This document shows, in pieces, positions 10,700 to 22,189 of a DNA stretch of 64,000 nucleotides; the first letter of the stretch is position 1; the number at the start of each line of letters is the position of its first letter. A program made the translations under genes and the position numbers. Origin of the DNA: Trichopria drosophilae (taxonomy: Eukaryota > Arthropoda > Insecta > Hymenoptera > Diapriidae); contig CM059585.1 of assembly GCA_030407085.1 (NCBI GenBank), positions 67,134,501-67,198,500 on the forward strand, read 5' to 3'. The notes under the pieces were generated by a model. That model had not been told where the DNA came from, made no database searches, and worked only from the letters and a program-made list of their open reading frames with translations.

Positions 10700-12282
10700 C
10701 GTTGATGTAAAGCGGGTCGGTAGTAAAACATTTTCAATAATTCATTACTAACCTGCGTAACATTTCTGAAAATTGTTAACTAATTTCTATATATATAAGA
10801 AAATTTCACTACGTTAAAAAAATGTATCTAGCGAATAAATTGTGCGTAATACAAAAATACCGTTTAGACACACTCCTGCTTCTTAAATGGATTAGTTTGA
10901 ATGTAGGCTTTCTGACAAATAAATATAAACATTACACGCTCCAGTACGAGATGAATGGCTCATTAAGCATTCCGCCTGAAGAGATCGACTTACAACCCCA
11001 ACCAATTCGAATTTGTCGGACAGCTGTTGATCTCAACTAAATCCTCAGCTAATCCCGCACGTGGCGAAGCGAAGTTGTGCAGAAGCGTGCCGGAGGGTTG
11101 TCGGCAAATGTAATGGCACTTGACTCCACTTTAATTTGGAGATGTTGACGTGAAATTGTACCAGATTTGTTAGATCACTTGGTATCTGAATATAGACTAA
11201 AAGAAAATACTTGCTTTTTGTCCAATTTTAAATATATTAATTTAATAAAAGTAATTATAAACTGCATATTAGTTTAACTTCAGTTACATGTCTAAAATCG
11301 AAATTTTGTCTGAAACTAATTGTACCTAAAATTTATATCTATTAATTTCGCATAATTTCTTCTCGAATGTTAGAAATTTTATATTTTAAGGAAGTCGTAT
11401 GCAATGGAGCAATTGCAAGTACGCATTATATAATTGCAAAACTCCTAAATATAAAAGCATTTATAACTCATGGACAATGCAAGCACTCATGCAGCACGAT
11501 ACTCCCTCAAGCTTTGAAAATCTCTCGTAAATTCATAAATTATTTCATAAATCCGTATCCCGTTTGCTTATTATACGTATACCTATCTTTCCTTAATTCA
11601 AAATGTTTAATATCTGGTGCAAGTTCTCAGTTTTTTTTTGAACTGCATATATAGTAAGAAATTAAAGTTCGAAATCGTATTCAATTATTTATATATAATA
11701 CATATGTTGTATATGATTATGAATATTTGTCCATTACTCTCAGATTAATATCGAGAGATGCTCTTTCAGAATTTTCATTCAAATATCTTTTTACCAACAA
11801 AGTTAAATATGTTGCATTAAACGCAAGGTATTGTGGGGTGATGTGCCACGTTTTTTTTGTTGCTTTTTTGTGCAAATTTTGGAATTTTTCAAGATTCAGT
11901 AATAACTAAATAAACTAAAATAACACATTTCCGCATTATTATATTTTCAGACTTTTAAATATTTCCTAAACGTCTGTTTTGGAATTTTCTAAAAAAGTTC
12001 AGGGTAATGCGCAACGCTAGTAACACTCAAACTAGTGTAAAACATAAATATCGATGCAAATTGCGTTAAATGTTAAATATAGGATTCTTGAATGTCAATT
12101 AATCGAAACCTGATGAAAAAAACCTCTTTAGAATACAGTTGACCTTTGAAAGTGCGCATTATCGCTTTTTAGCAACTTTATTACTTCCAAAATTCGCTTA
12201 AAATCCATCGGATCAGCGATGAATTTATTTTTGTACTTTCGCGGCATAATAACTAAAACCATTTTCAAAGACATAAACATAT
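10700..12282. other. AT-rich stretch without genes
   Basis: Short open frames only, with no motifs. A slightly GC-richer patch at 11040-11110 is unexplained. Confidence 0.6.
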
Positions 12283-14530
12283 AGTGATAGGAGAAAGTTC
12301 TAGAACATGTAGTGATGGGAGAAAGTTCTGGAACGGTTAAATATCTCAGCGGGACTGCATTTTCGGGGAAATTGTTTTAGACAAAAGTTTAAGGATTTTT
12401 CCCTGGCTCTTTAATGGTACCGGTTAATTTGACCTTCAACATGACCTTCAAGGTTATTCCGGGGTTAAGTGTATTTTTTCAAATGGAAACCCCTATTTTT
12501 TTTCATGGATTCGGGAAGAACACAACATTTTACGTCCGAATATGATATGGCCGATTTTTCCGGCAAGGCCACTTGAAGGTCAAACTTAAAACTCCCGGAA
12601 CTGCAAATTAACTCAGCGGGAATGCATTTTCGGGGAAAATCTTAAATACAAAAGTTGAAGGATTTTTCTCTAGCTATTTAACGGCACCATTGAATTTGAC
12701 CTTCAAGGTTATTCCGGGGTCAAGTGTATTTTTTCAAATGGAAACCCCTATTTTTTTCGTGGATTCGGGAAGAACACAACATTTTACGTCCGAATATGAT
12801 ATGGCCGATTTTTCCGGCAAGGCCACTTGAAGGTCAAACTTAAAACTCCCGGAACTGCAAATTAACTCAGCGGGAATGCATTTTCGGGGAAAATCTTAAA
12901 TACAAAAGTTGAAGGATTTTTCTCTAGCTATTTAACGGCACCATTGAATTTGACCTTCAAGGTTATTCCGGGGTCAAGTGTATTTTTTCAAATGGAAACC
13001 CCTATTTTTTTTCGTGGATTCGGGAAGAACACAACATTTTACGTCCGAATATGATATGGCCGATTTTTCCGGCAAGGCCACTTGAAGGTCAAACTTAAAA
13101 CTCCCGGAACTGCAAATTAACTCAGCGGGAATGCATTTTTGGGGAAAATCTTAAATACAAAAGTTGAAGGATTTTTCTCTAGCTATTTAACGGCACCATT
13201 GAATTTGACCTTCAAGGTTATTCCGGGGTCAAGTGTATTTTTTCAAATGGAAACCCCTATTTTTTTTCGTGGATTCGGGAAGAACACAACATTTTACGTC
13301 CGAATATGATATGGCCGATTTTTCCGGCAAGGCCACTTGAAGGTCAAACTTAAAACTCCCGGAACAGCAAATTAACTCAGCGGGAATGCATTTTTGGGGA
13401 AAATCTTAAATACAAAAGTTGAAGGATTTTTCTCTAGCTATTTAACGGCACCATTGAATTTGACCTTCAAGGTTATTCCGGGGTCAAGTGTATTTTTTCA
13501 AATGGAAACCCCTATTTTTTTTCGTGGATTCGGGAAGAACACAACATTTTACGTCCGAATATGATATGGCCGATTTTTCCGGCAAGGCCACTTGAAGGTC
13601 AAACTTAAAACTCCCGGAACAGCAAATTAACTCAGCGAGAATGCATTTTTGGGGAAAATCTTAAATACAAAAGTTGAAGGATTTTTCTCTAGCTATTTAA
13701 CGGCACCATTGAATTTGACCTTCAAGGTTATTCCGGGGTCAAGTGTATTTTTTCAAATGGAAACCCCTATTTTTTTTCGTGGATTCGGGAAGAACACAAC
13801 ATTTTACGTCCGAATATGATATGGCCGATTTTTCCGGCAAGGCCACTTGAAGGTCAAACTTAAAACTCCCGGAACAGCAAATTAACTCAGCGGGAATGCA
13901 TTTTTGGGGAAAATCTTAAATACAAAAGTTGAAGGATTTTTCTCTAGCTATTTAACGGCACCATTGAATTTGACCTTCAAGGTTATTCCGGGGTCAAGTG
14001 TATTTTTTCAAATGGAAACCCCTATTTTTTTTCGTGGATTCGGGAAGAACACAACATTTTACGTCCGAATATGATATGGCCGATTTTTCCGGCAAGGCCA
14101 CTTGAAGGTCAAACTTAAAACTCCCGGAACAGCAAATTAACTCAGCGAGAATGCATTTTTGGGGAAAATCTTAAATACAAAAGTTGAAGGATTTTTCTCT
14201 AGCTATTTAACGGCACCATTGAATTTGACCTTGAAGGCTATTCCAAGGTCGAGTTTATTTTTTCAAATAGAAACCCCTATTTTTTTTCATGGATTCTGAA
14301 AGAGCGGAAAATTTTACGTCCGAATATGATATGCTCGATTTTACCAACAAGGTCATTTCAAGGTCAAACTTAAAGCTCTCGGAATTGCGAATTAATTCAG
14401 CGGGAGTGCATTTTCGGGGAAAATGTTTCAGACAAAAGTTTGAGGATTTTTCTCTGGCTATTTCATTGCACCAGTGAGTTTGACCGTGTGCATGACCTTG
14501 AAGGTCATGGAATTTCATGGACAAGTTGAA
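12283..14530. repeat. 255-bp tandem array derived from a transposon arm
   Basis: About nine units aligned on ACTCAGCGGGAATGCATTTT start near 12344, 12611, 12865, 13120, 13375, 13630, 13885, 14140 and 14395. The period is 254-255 bp except for the first interval. The inner units are nearly identical; the first and last are diverged. Units starting 13375 and 13885 have GCGGGA while 13630 and 14140 have GCGAGA, showing a 510-bp two-unit duplication. Each unit carries palindromic GACCTTCAAGGT/GAAGGTCAAA elements. The last, diverged unit (14225-14530) matches the inverted copy at 19990-20335 better than the inner units do, tying the array to a transposon arm. A 28-bp duplication (GTGATRGGAGAAAGTTCT) lies at the left edge. 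Confidence 0.9.
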
Positions 14531-14735
14531 TTTTTCAAATGGGAACCACTATTTTTTACAGCGAATTTAGAAAGTGGGAAAAATTCTACATTCAGGACAT
14601 AACCTTGAATATACCTTGAAATCAGAGTCAAGGTCATTTCAAGGTGAATGTTCGAAAATTGCAAGTACAGCAATAGTAACATAGCGAGGTTTTAACTGCA
14701 ATGACAAACATCCTACAATATGAATGAGTTCAGTC

Positions 14736-14965
<230 letters not shown>

Positions 14966-15151
14966 CCGAAGCGACGATGGAAAGCTCTACCAGCCATCCC
15001 TGCCAGCCGGTGCCAGCAGGAGTGCGGGGCTCCCACCCGCTAAAACCACCTCCGCTCAGACTGTGATTCCCCCCTCGGAAACCGCCGCAAGGCATTACTT
15101 CGAGGGGGGCAGTCTTTGCCTCAGTAGGCCCTCCGCCGATGTTTTGGCTCT

Positions 15152-18100
15152 TCAAGTCTGGGCGATGTTGTTGCCTCTTCCGTCTTCTTCTCTTCTGATG
15201 GCATTCAGCCTATCGATGATGGAGGTGGCGATTATGACCACCGCGTCCCATCCCTCTTGTGAGGCAAGCAGACATTCCCCAATGCCCTCAGGTGTTAGTG
15301 GTCCTCCTACCGAGATCCGGAACTGTTCCCGTTCCGCTGCAAATCTCGGGCAGTGGAAGAGGACATGGGCCACGTCTTCGTCGACAGCAGGGCATGCCGG
15401 GCACTCCGCACTTTGGTAAATGCGGAAACGATGTAAGTAGCTGCGAAAGCAGCCGTGCCCGGTGAGCACCTGGGTGAGATGAAAGGTGGTGTATCCGTGT
15501 TGTCTGCCCGTCCATTTTGCTACATCTGGGATGACGCAGTGGGTCCACCGCCCCGACTCCGCTGAATCCCATCTTTTTTGCCACTCTTCTATGGTCCTCA
15601 TGGACCATTTGTCGTGGTTCGGCTCCTGGTCGGCGATGTCCTGCCTTATACACCTGCCTTCGCGGTGTACTGCTGCCCTCTCCATAGCAAGAAGGTCTAT
15701 GGGAGGGAGTCCCGCGACCACCGAGAGAGCGATGTCCGATACAGAACGGTAGGCACGGGCCACTCTTAGGGCGGCTGTTCTATAAGCCCGCCGGCAGGTG
15801 GCTCCGTAGCTCTTATGGATGTTCATGGCATCAGCCCAGATCGGTGCCCCGTAAAGGATAACGGAGCTTACTACCGATGAAAGCAGGGACCGTCGCGGCT
15901 GTTTCGGCCCCCCCATATTGGGCATGATGCTGGAGAGCGCACGAGCCACTTTGGAAGCCTTTGCGCCTGCGTTCATTAGGTGTTGTTTGAACGACAGCCG
16001 CGCATCTAGAGTGACTCCAAGATATCTAATAGTGTCCACCGTCCTGATCTGCCTATCTTCCACCGTGAAGGTGGCGTATACCCTTTTCTTCGTTCGAGAG
16101 ATGAGCACCGCCTCCGTCTTCTCAGCCGCCAGATCTAACCCATGGTTGCTCAACCACCTAGCTACTACCTCGATAGCTTCATCTCCGCTAAATTGCACCT
16201 CATCGATGGTCTTCGCGACGACGATTAGTGCAAGGTCGTCTGCAAAAGCTACCATGGACACCCCGTCTGGAAGGGATTGCCTGAGCAGTCCGTCATATAA
16301 GACGTTCCAGAGCAAGGGTCCCAGAACCGAACCCTGTGGCACGCCTCCCGTGATGTTGTAGGAGTGCCTGCCGTCATCGGTGTCATAATACAGGGTTCGT
16401 TCTGTTAGGTAGCTTGAGATGGCTTCTCTTAGGTAGAGAGGCACCTTCAGATCTTCGAGTGCCTGCATGATGCAATCCCACCTGGCCGAATTGAATGCGT
16501 TCCGTATATCCAGGGCAATGATGGCACACATGCACCTGGTGTTTCGGCTGCCACTGATGGCATCCGTGGCTATTGCTTTCACTCGGCTGATTGCATCGAT
16601 GGTTGAGCGCCCCTTCCGAAATCCGAACTGGTTTTCGGAAAGACCTCCGGCATTTTCGATGGCTGCTTCCAGTCTGGCACAGATAACCCTCTCATATAGC
16701 TTCCCGGAGATGTCAAGCATGCAGAGCGGTCGGAATGAGGATGGGTCGTCCGGGGGTTTGTTTCCCTTAGATAGCAGCACCAACCTCTGTTCCTTCCACT
16801 GCGCCGGGAAGCATCCTTCCTTCAGGCAAGCACTGAATGTCAATGTGAAGATGGTTGGCACATTCAGCGCTGCGATCGTCACTGCCATTCCAGGTACCCC
16901 ATCCATTCCTGGGGCCTTACGGGTGGAGATCTTCTTAGCAGCCATCATTACTTCGGCTTCGGTAACATCTGGCAGCTCGGCTGCACCAGCAATTGCCATC
17001 AGGCCAGTGCCAATCGGCCGTTCCCGCTGTTCTGGGAATAAATGGCCGACGACTTTGCCAAGGAAGGATGGACATGATGGTGCGTTGGGTCCCCTGGGCT
17101 TGATCTTATTCATGACCGTTTTATACGGTCGCCCCCAGGGATCGCGGTCCACCTCCTCACAAAAGTCTTGCCAGCACTTTCTTTTTGCGGCTTTGATGGC
17201 AATCTTGAGCCTCTTTTTCTTTCTTTCATAGTCCGCGGCCAGTTGGTAGTACCGGGGCTTATGGATTGCTCTCTGGTGCAGCCTTCGAGCCCGAAGGCAC
17301 TCTCGGCGGATATTTGCGATTTCCTCGTTCCACCAGTAAACTGGGGGTCGGCCGCGAGGATTTGTCTTCACGGCCATAGAGGCATCGCAAGCCGCTGTTA
17401 TGGCTCGGGAGAGGCATCGGGCTCTCTCCTCTGCTGTTCCCTCCACCTCCGTCTGTTCCAAGCTGTAGAGGAACATTTCCCGATCGAAGGTGGCCGGTGC
17501 GCATCTCTCTTTGCTTGCACTCTGCACCTTTCCTACTGGTCTGCCGGTCAGTTGGAGCTGGTACACCAAGGCTTGATGGTCACTGCCCGTGTATCGGTCG
17601 CTAACTTTCCAGCCCAACCCGTCCCCCATTAATTTTGGGTCGACGAAGGTCAGGTCGACTACGGAGGACTTGCCGGCCTTGGAGTAGGTCGGCTTTCCCC
17701 CCGTGTTAGCAATCTCCAACTCCAGTAACGAGAAGGCCTCAATGAGGGCATATCCTCGATGGTTGGTCTTCGCGCTACCCCATTCCGTCGCCCATGCATT
17801 GAAGTCCCCCCCGATCGCTAACGGGAGTCGGGAGGTTCTTGCACTGGCGACGATGGCCTCCAGGGATCCTTGGAACTCGTCGATGGTAAGACTGGGAGGG
17901 AGGTAGCAACTGTATAGTCTTATACCAGCCACCTCCACCCACGTGAAGCTGGGCAGGGGGTCGGACATCTTATTGGATATGTGGAGATTCCCACACACCC
18001 AGATGGCCGCCTTGCTGGTGGAATCCTTCACCCAGCTCGGTTTACAAAGGTCCCGGTAAGCCTCGCTGATGACGGCGATATCGGCCTTCTCCTCCTTGAC

Positions 18101-18184
18101 CAGTTGAAGCATCAAGTCCTGGGCCACCGCACAGTGATTGAGGTTTATTTGGAGCACCTTAGCCATTGTTGGTCTGTGCTCCAA
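15152..18184 (-). CDS. LINE pol: endonuclease and reverse transcriptase, intact
   Basis: A 1010-residue frame for target-primed reverse transcription. Residues 1-215 form an apurinic-type endonuclease, with GGDFNAW at 125-131 and the SDH signature at 201-203. The reverse transcriptase spans about 465-720, with LDIRNAFN (558-565), GVPQGS (614-619) and the catalytic FADD (647-650). A C-terminal zinc knuckle CPACPAVDEDVAHVLFHC starts at 928. The start MEHRPTMAKV overlaps the end of the upstream gag frame by 26 nt, a usual R1-clade layout; MAKV at residue 7 is an alternative start that matches copy 1. All catalytic residues expected from the family are present and the frame is uninterrupted, so this copy could have supplied enzyme recently. 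Element identity below clade level is not settled. Confidence 0.95.
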   Translation of the reverse strand: MEHRPTMAKVLQINLNHCAVAQDLMLQLVKEEKADIAVISEAYRDLCKPSWVKDSTSKAAIWVCGNLHISNKMSDPLPSFTWVEVAGIRLYSCYLPPSLTIDEFQGSLEAIVASARTSRLPLAIGGDFNAWATEWGSAKTNHRGYALIEAFSLLELEIANTGGKPTYSKAGKSSVVDLTFVDPKLMGDGLGWKVSDRYTGSDHQALVYQLQLTGRPVGKVQSASKERCAPATFDREMFLYSLEQTEVEGTAEERARCLSRAITAACDASMAVKTNPRGRPPVYWWNEEIANIRRECLRARRLHQRAIHKPRYYQLAADYERKKKRLKIAIKAAKRKCWQDFCEEVDRDPWGRPYKTVMNKIKPRGPNAPSCPSFLGKVVGHLFPEQRERPIGTGLMAIAGAAELPDVTEAEVMMAAKKISTRKAPGMDGVPGMAVTIAALNVPTIFTLTFSACLKEGCFPAQWKEQRLVLLSKGNKPPDDPSSFRPLCMLDISGKLYERVICARLEAAIENAGGLSENQFGFRKGRSTIDAISRVKAIATDAISGSRNTRCMCAIIALDIRNAFNSARWDCIMQALEDLKVPLYLREAISSYLTERTLYYDTDDGRHSYNITGGVPQGSVLGPLLWNVLYDGLLRQSLPDGVSMVAFADDLALIVVAKTIDEVQFSGDEAIEVVARWLSNHGLDLAAEKTEAVLISRTKKRVYATFTVEDRQIRTVDTIRYLGVTLDARLSFKQHLMNAGAKASKVARALSSIMPNMGGPKQPRRSLLSSVVSSVILYGAPIWADAMNIHKSYGATCRRAYRTAALRVARAYRSVSDIALSVVAGLPPIDLLAMERAAVHREGRCIRQDIADQEPNHDKWSMRTIEEWQKRWDSAESGRWTHCVIPDVAKWTGRQHGYTTFHLTQVLTGHGCFRSYLHRFRIYQSAECPACPAVDEDVAHVLFHCPRFAAEREQFRISVGGPLTPEGIGECLLASQEGWDAVVIIATSIIDRLNAIRREEDGRGNNIAQT

Positions 18185-18968
18185 CCTCCTGCGTTGCCCG
18201 ATGTTTGGCTACGCAGTCCTCAATCTTGTGGCCCTCCTTGCCACACCGGAAGCACTGCGCCGAGCGATCGACCGCGCTCTTACAACCCCTTGCCAGATGT
18301 CCGCTCTGGTGGCACCTGTAACAGCGTGGGGGTCCCTCGCGCAGTCGAACCCGGCAATTAACCCAGCCAATTTTAATCTTCCCCTTTTGCAGCAGTGTGT
18401 TTGCTACTGCGACGGGAAGCAAGATATTGGCCGCCTGGGTTCCGCTATATGCTCCCCTGAGCTTGATATTCTCAGGGGTCACTGCTTCCGGTGATGTCAT
18501 CTCAATGATGGCCTGTGCCACCTCCTCCCGAGTTGTGGCCTCGTCCATGTCCTTGATGGTGATGGCTTCCATATGGGACAGTGCCTGTACGACAGCTGTC
18601 CCTTTTAGGATGGACGTGGCCGCTGCTTGGAGCTCTTGGGTGCACACGCCAGGCGTTGCAAGCTCTATGAGCAGTTCGCCTGCTTTCGTCCGCCTGATGG
18701 CGGTCACCCTTTCTCCTAACTGTTGCAGTTCTGGCGCAGCTTTTATGGTTTTCAGGATGTCGACATATGACGCACCGTCCGCTGCCTTGATCTTGATGGC
18801 ATCGGGGCGGAAGGGTCGAAGGCCGGCTTTTGATTCCGGCTTCCCCCTGTGTCCCTTGCCGACATCCGTTCCCTGCTGCTGCTGCTGCTGCCGTCGTTGT
18901 TGCTGTTGTTGCTGCTGCGGATGTTGTTGCTGCTGGTGCTGTTGCGGTTGTTGTTGCTGCAGCTGCTT

Positions 18969-18971
<3 letters not shown>
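18159..18971 (-). CDS. LINE gag-like ORF1, 5'-truncated
   Basis: Nucleic-acid-binding protein of the LINE. The frame is open from the microsatellite junction at 18971 down to the stop at 18159. It begins with a glutamine-rich tract (CAG/CAA codons, about 18870-18965), followed by a basic linker, a helical gag core including ATREEVAQAI, and two intact CCHC knuckles, CYRCHQSGHLARGC and CFRCGKEGHKIEDC. No in-frame ATG precedes the glutamine tract. Comparison with copy 1 shows that the original start and about 30-40 residues are missing, so the element is 5'-truncated. The first usable ATG (18707) would leave only the C-terminal 182 residues. Confidence 0.85.
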
Positions 18972-19014
<43 letters not shown>

Positions 19015-19015
19015 T

Positions 19016-19096
<81 letters not shown>

Positions 19097-19100
19097 TGTG
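18972..19100. repeat. GT microsatellite, 5' side of LINE copy 2
   Basis: (GT)n with a GGGTGTGGGT interruption, directly abutting the gag frame on one side and the mariner-like transposase on the other. Confidence 0.95.
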
Positions 19101-19124
19101 GATAAAAAACGGCTACTAACGATG

Positions 19125-19925
19125 AAGTGTCTATGCAGGTTCTGCAAAATATTATTGAAAACCCGCACAATCCTCGTTCGAGGAATAGCATAGGCATATG
19201 GTATTAACCGTACATCCGTTACAAAAATTTTTGTCACACGGTTACCACCCGCATAAAATACGACTCGTCCAAGAACTCTCTGAGGATGACTATGTCAGAA
19301 GAGTAGAGTTTTGCGACGAAATGATGAGACGATATGACGATAACAATCAATTCTTTAGTTGGATTTGTTTCTCCGACGAAGCTACATTCGAATTGAGCGG
19401 ATGTGTCAATCGTCAGAACATGCGATATTGGGCGGATGTTAATCCTCATTGGATGAGAGATTCGCATACACAACACCCACAAAAACTTAATGTTTGGGCA
19501 GGAATTATTGGACAAAATATTATTGGGCCGTATTTTATCGCAGGGAAAATAAATGCTGAGAATTACCTGAATCTATTACGAACCCAAGTAGTCCCAGGTA
19601 TCCAAGAAATTCTTGGACTTGCTTTTGAACACGTTCGGTTTCAGCAAGATGGGGCCCAGCGCACTATGCGGTAGTTACTCGAGATAACCTAAATGAACTG
19701 TTTTCTGATAAATGGATTGGTAGAAGAGGATCGATCGAATGGCCGCCCAGATGACCCGACTTAACACCGTTGGACTACTTTTATTGGGGATACTTGAAGA
19801 GCAAAGTGTTTGACACAAAACCTGCCGATATTAATGAATTGCAAGCAAGGATAATAAACGTTTCTAATTATCACACCGGAAATGTTGCGAAATGTTCAGG
19901 AAAGTATTTACATACGTATGGGTCA
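19125..19925 (+). pseudogene. Tc1/mariner-superfamily transposase, DD41D spacing
   Basis: Cut-and-paste transposase. A remnant of the N-terminal helix-turn-helix (VLQNIIENPHNPRS) is followed by a frameshift, then the frame from 19198: GYHPHKIRLVQELSEDD, CFSDEATFELSG with the first catalytic aspartate, HPQKLNVWAGIIG, and FQQDGA with the second. A one-base deletion at about 19655 and a stop in the WPPR-PDL motif break the end. PLDYFYWGYLK supplies the third aspartate. Counting codons between the second and third aspartates, allowing for the missing base, gives 41 residues, the DD41D (rosa-type) spacing rather than DD34D mariner. The N-terminus is lost in the microsatellite. It lies between inverted repeat arms (12283-14530 and 19990-20335), so it is probably their cognate transposase. 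Confidence 0.8.
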
Positions 19926-19937
19926 CTGCCAAGCTCT

Positions 19938-19986
19938 GCACACGCGCACGCGCACGCACATGCACACGCACACGCACACGCACACA
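19938..19986. repeat. CA/CG microsatellite
   Basis: Alternating CACGCG and CACACG units between the transposase remnant and the right inverted arm; mirror image of the GT tract on the left side. Confidence 0.9.
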
Positions 19987-19989
19987 AGA

Positions 19990-20335
19990 AGTGACCTTCA
20001 AGGTCATAAACAAGGTCAAATTCACTGGTACAATTAAATAGCCAGGAAAACATCCTTAAACTTTTGTCTGAAACATTTTCCCCGAAAATGCACTCCCGTT
20101 GAATTAATTCGCAATTTCGAGACTTTAAGTTTGACCTTGAAATGACCTTGCCGGTAAAATCGACCGTATCATATTCGGACGTAAAATTTTCCGCTCTTTC
20201 AGAATCCATGAAAAAATAGGGGTTTCTATTTTTTGAAATAACCTTCAAGGTCAATTTCACTGGTACCATTAAATAGCCAGGGAAAATCCCTGAATAAACT
20301 TTTGTCTGAAACATTCGCCCCAAAAAAGCGTTGCA
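19990..20335. repeat. Inverted single copy of the 255-bp repeat unit (right arm)
   Basis: The reverse complement aligns through one unit plus part of a second with the innermost, diverged unit of the left array: shared CATGACCTTGAAGGTCA inner end, GGATTCTGAAAGAGCGGAAA, and GTTTCAGACAAAAGTTT. Inner ends match on both sides, so left array and right copy are terminal inverted repeats enclosing the transposase. Confidence 0.85.
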
Positions 20336-20339
20336 TGTG

Positions 20340-21300
20340 TCTCTAAATATATTTTTCAGTACGATTTTTGAATATTCCAATTAAGATCTTAATGTAAATT
20401 TTTAATTACATTTTTTCTTCTTCAGAAATTATTCATATCTAATTTCAGTAATTTCAATTTTCTATTTCAACCGATTTGAAAATATTTCTGAACCTAAATG
20501 TATAACATAATCGAAGGATACAATTAATGTTATAAATGTAATATTTGATCTCATTACTATGTATTTCACAGCGATGAGAAACGTTAGATTTCGGCAAATG
20601 GTAGAACGAAACTAAAATATACTCGCACTCCAATAACAGTATGAAAATATTATATTTTCTACAAAATATTTTACATTTTATATTTGCAGTAACTTCAATC
20701 TTTTAATACATATTTTAAAATTTAAATAAATAATTATAAAATTAAATATATAACTAATGAATACTATGCAATATTCAAACTTTTTACAACATATAATGTA
20801 TGTAGATATAGTTTTGCATTTTGTATTTTCAATTTCAACAATTCGGAGAGTTTTACGCTGTCTGCCGTACAATACAGACGTGCTTTAAATCACTCCCCAG
20901 TGTTGTCAAATAACCACAGTTGTGAGTGCTTAGCTGTGAATTACTTTATTATATTATCAATCTTACCATCCACTTTTTCGGAGAGATACCTGGCCAAATA
21001 GATAATAAAAGTTAAAAAAGAACCAGAAATAGAAGGGAAGGGCATCCAGACTTCGAAGATAAGACCCTTGTGACTTATTGCCAATACACATATAAATACA
21101 TAAATATGCCAAGCACTGCACCATAATCCTGAGCGCATACTGAGCACATCATCTTGCTACTGATTCTGCGATTCGTTTGGAAAATAATATAATTTTTCCA
21201 GGAATTTTCATTAAACCAAATCCGTTACACGTGGCTTTTCAAGTATCCTTGTTTACAGTGTTTATACCGTGCTGTTTATTTACGCTTTGTTTAGATTAGT
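20340..21300. other. AT-rich stretch without supported genes
   Basis: A 68-codon minus-strand frame at 20941-21147 is hydrophobic but matches no family I recognise and lacks flanking exon evidence. Nothing else is seen. Confidence 0.55.
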
Positions 21301-21303
21301 ACA

Positions 21304-22100
21304 ATGTGTGAACAAAGAGAACTTGCACAAATGCGTGAAACACTTGAAAAATTAACACAATCGATCGAATCACTCACACGATCGAACGAACGACTGAGTA
21401 AAGTTATAAATGAATCGAGCGAACACATTGATACAATTTCATCAAAAGTAACTAATGCTCTAGAAAGAATTACTACTCTTTAATTTCGACATAAGCATTC
21501 TAATCGAGCTAACAATATAATTGTATTTAATATTCCTGATGATGGTGTGACCATAATATAAATGTGTTGACTGTTGTCATGAATTTGTTTAAATAAGTTG
21601 GATTAACAATACCTGATATGCGATTGCTGATGTCTACAGACTTGGGAAAGTAGTGAATAATAGATCAGTAATAGTAAAATTTATAGCAATTCGCTCGGTT
21701 AACATGGCATTCTCAAAACTCCGTGATTTTCGAAACGTGGGAATCTTCCTAGCGAACGACGTTACAGAGGAGGAGTGAAACAAAAAGCGCCTTCTTTTGG
21801 AAACGCGTACTAAGCTGATTCAGGCCGGTATTAATATTACTTTAAGCCGCAACATTTTAACGGAAAACGGATAACGCTTGACGAGGTTAACAGTCTGCCG
21901 AACACCGACGACGGAAACAGCAAATCTGAAGATGTTATTTCTCAGACAGTAACGGATATGGAGACGCCTCGCCAGACATCTAAGAAATCTAGGGGCTGCC
22001 CGGCCAAAAGTCTCACATTCGCAGAAACCACTAAGTCATCTAGGAAGATAGACTATTTTTTAAAATCAACCAACAACCCTGCAGCGAGGATATCTACCTG
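21304..22100 (+). pseudogene. LINE ORF1: coiled coil plus FP-type C-terminal domain
   Basis: Plus-strand remnant of a retrotransposon first frame. ATG at 21304 gives 59 codons of heptad-rich coiled coil with repeated EKLTQSIESLTRSNERLSKV-like sequence, then a stop at 21481. The reading continues with NNIIVFNIPDD, NRSVIVKF, FSKLRDFRNVGIFLANDVTEE and a basic serine-rich tail. A coiled coil followed by such a domain is typical of baculovirus FP25K-related ORF1 proteins in insect LINEs. Several stops and small indels break it. The endonuclease frame follows immediately, so both belong to one element. Confidence 0.7.
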
Positions 22101-22189
22101 ATCTTCGATAAAAACGTTGAATCTTAACAACCGACTCTACTAATAATCAACCAACTCTGCGGACACAACTTCCTGTAGGTCTGGCTACA

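Noticed and set aside
16467..17231. 254-codon plus-strand frame
   Set aside because: Antisense shadow of the intact LINE pol frame.
20941..21147. Hydrophobic 68-codon minus-strand frame, considered as an odorant-receptor exon
   Set aside because: No convincing receptor motif, no neighbouring exons and no clear splice sites.
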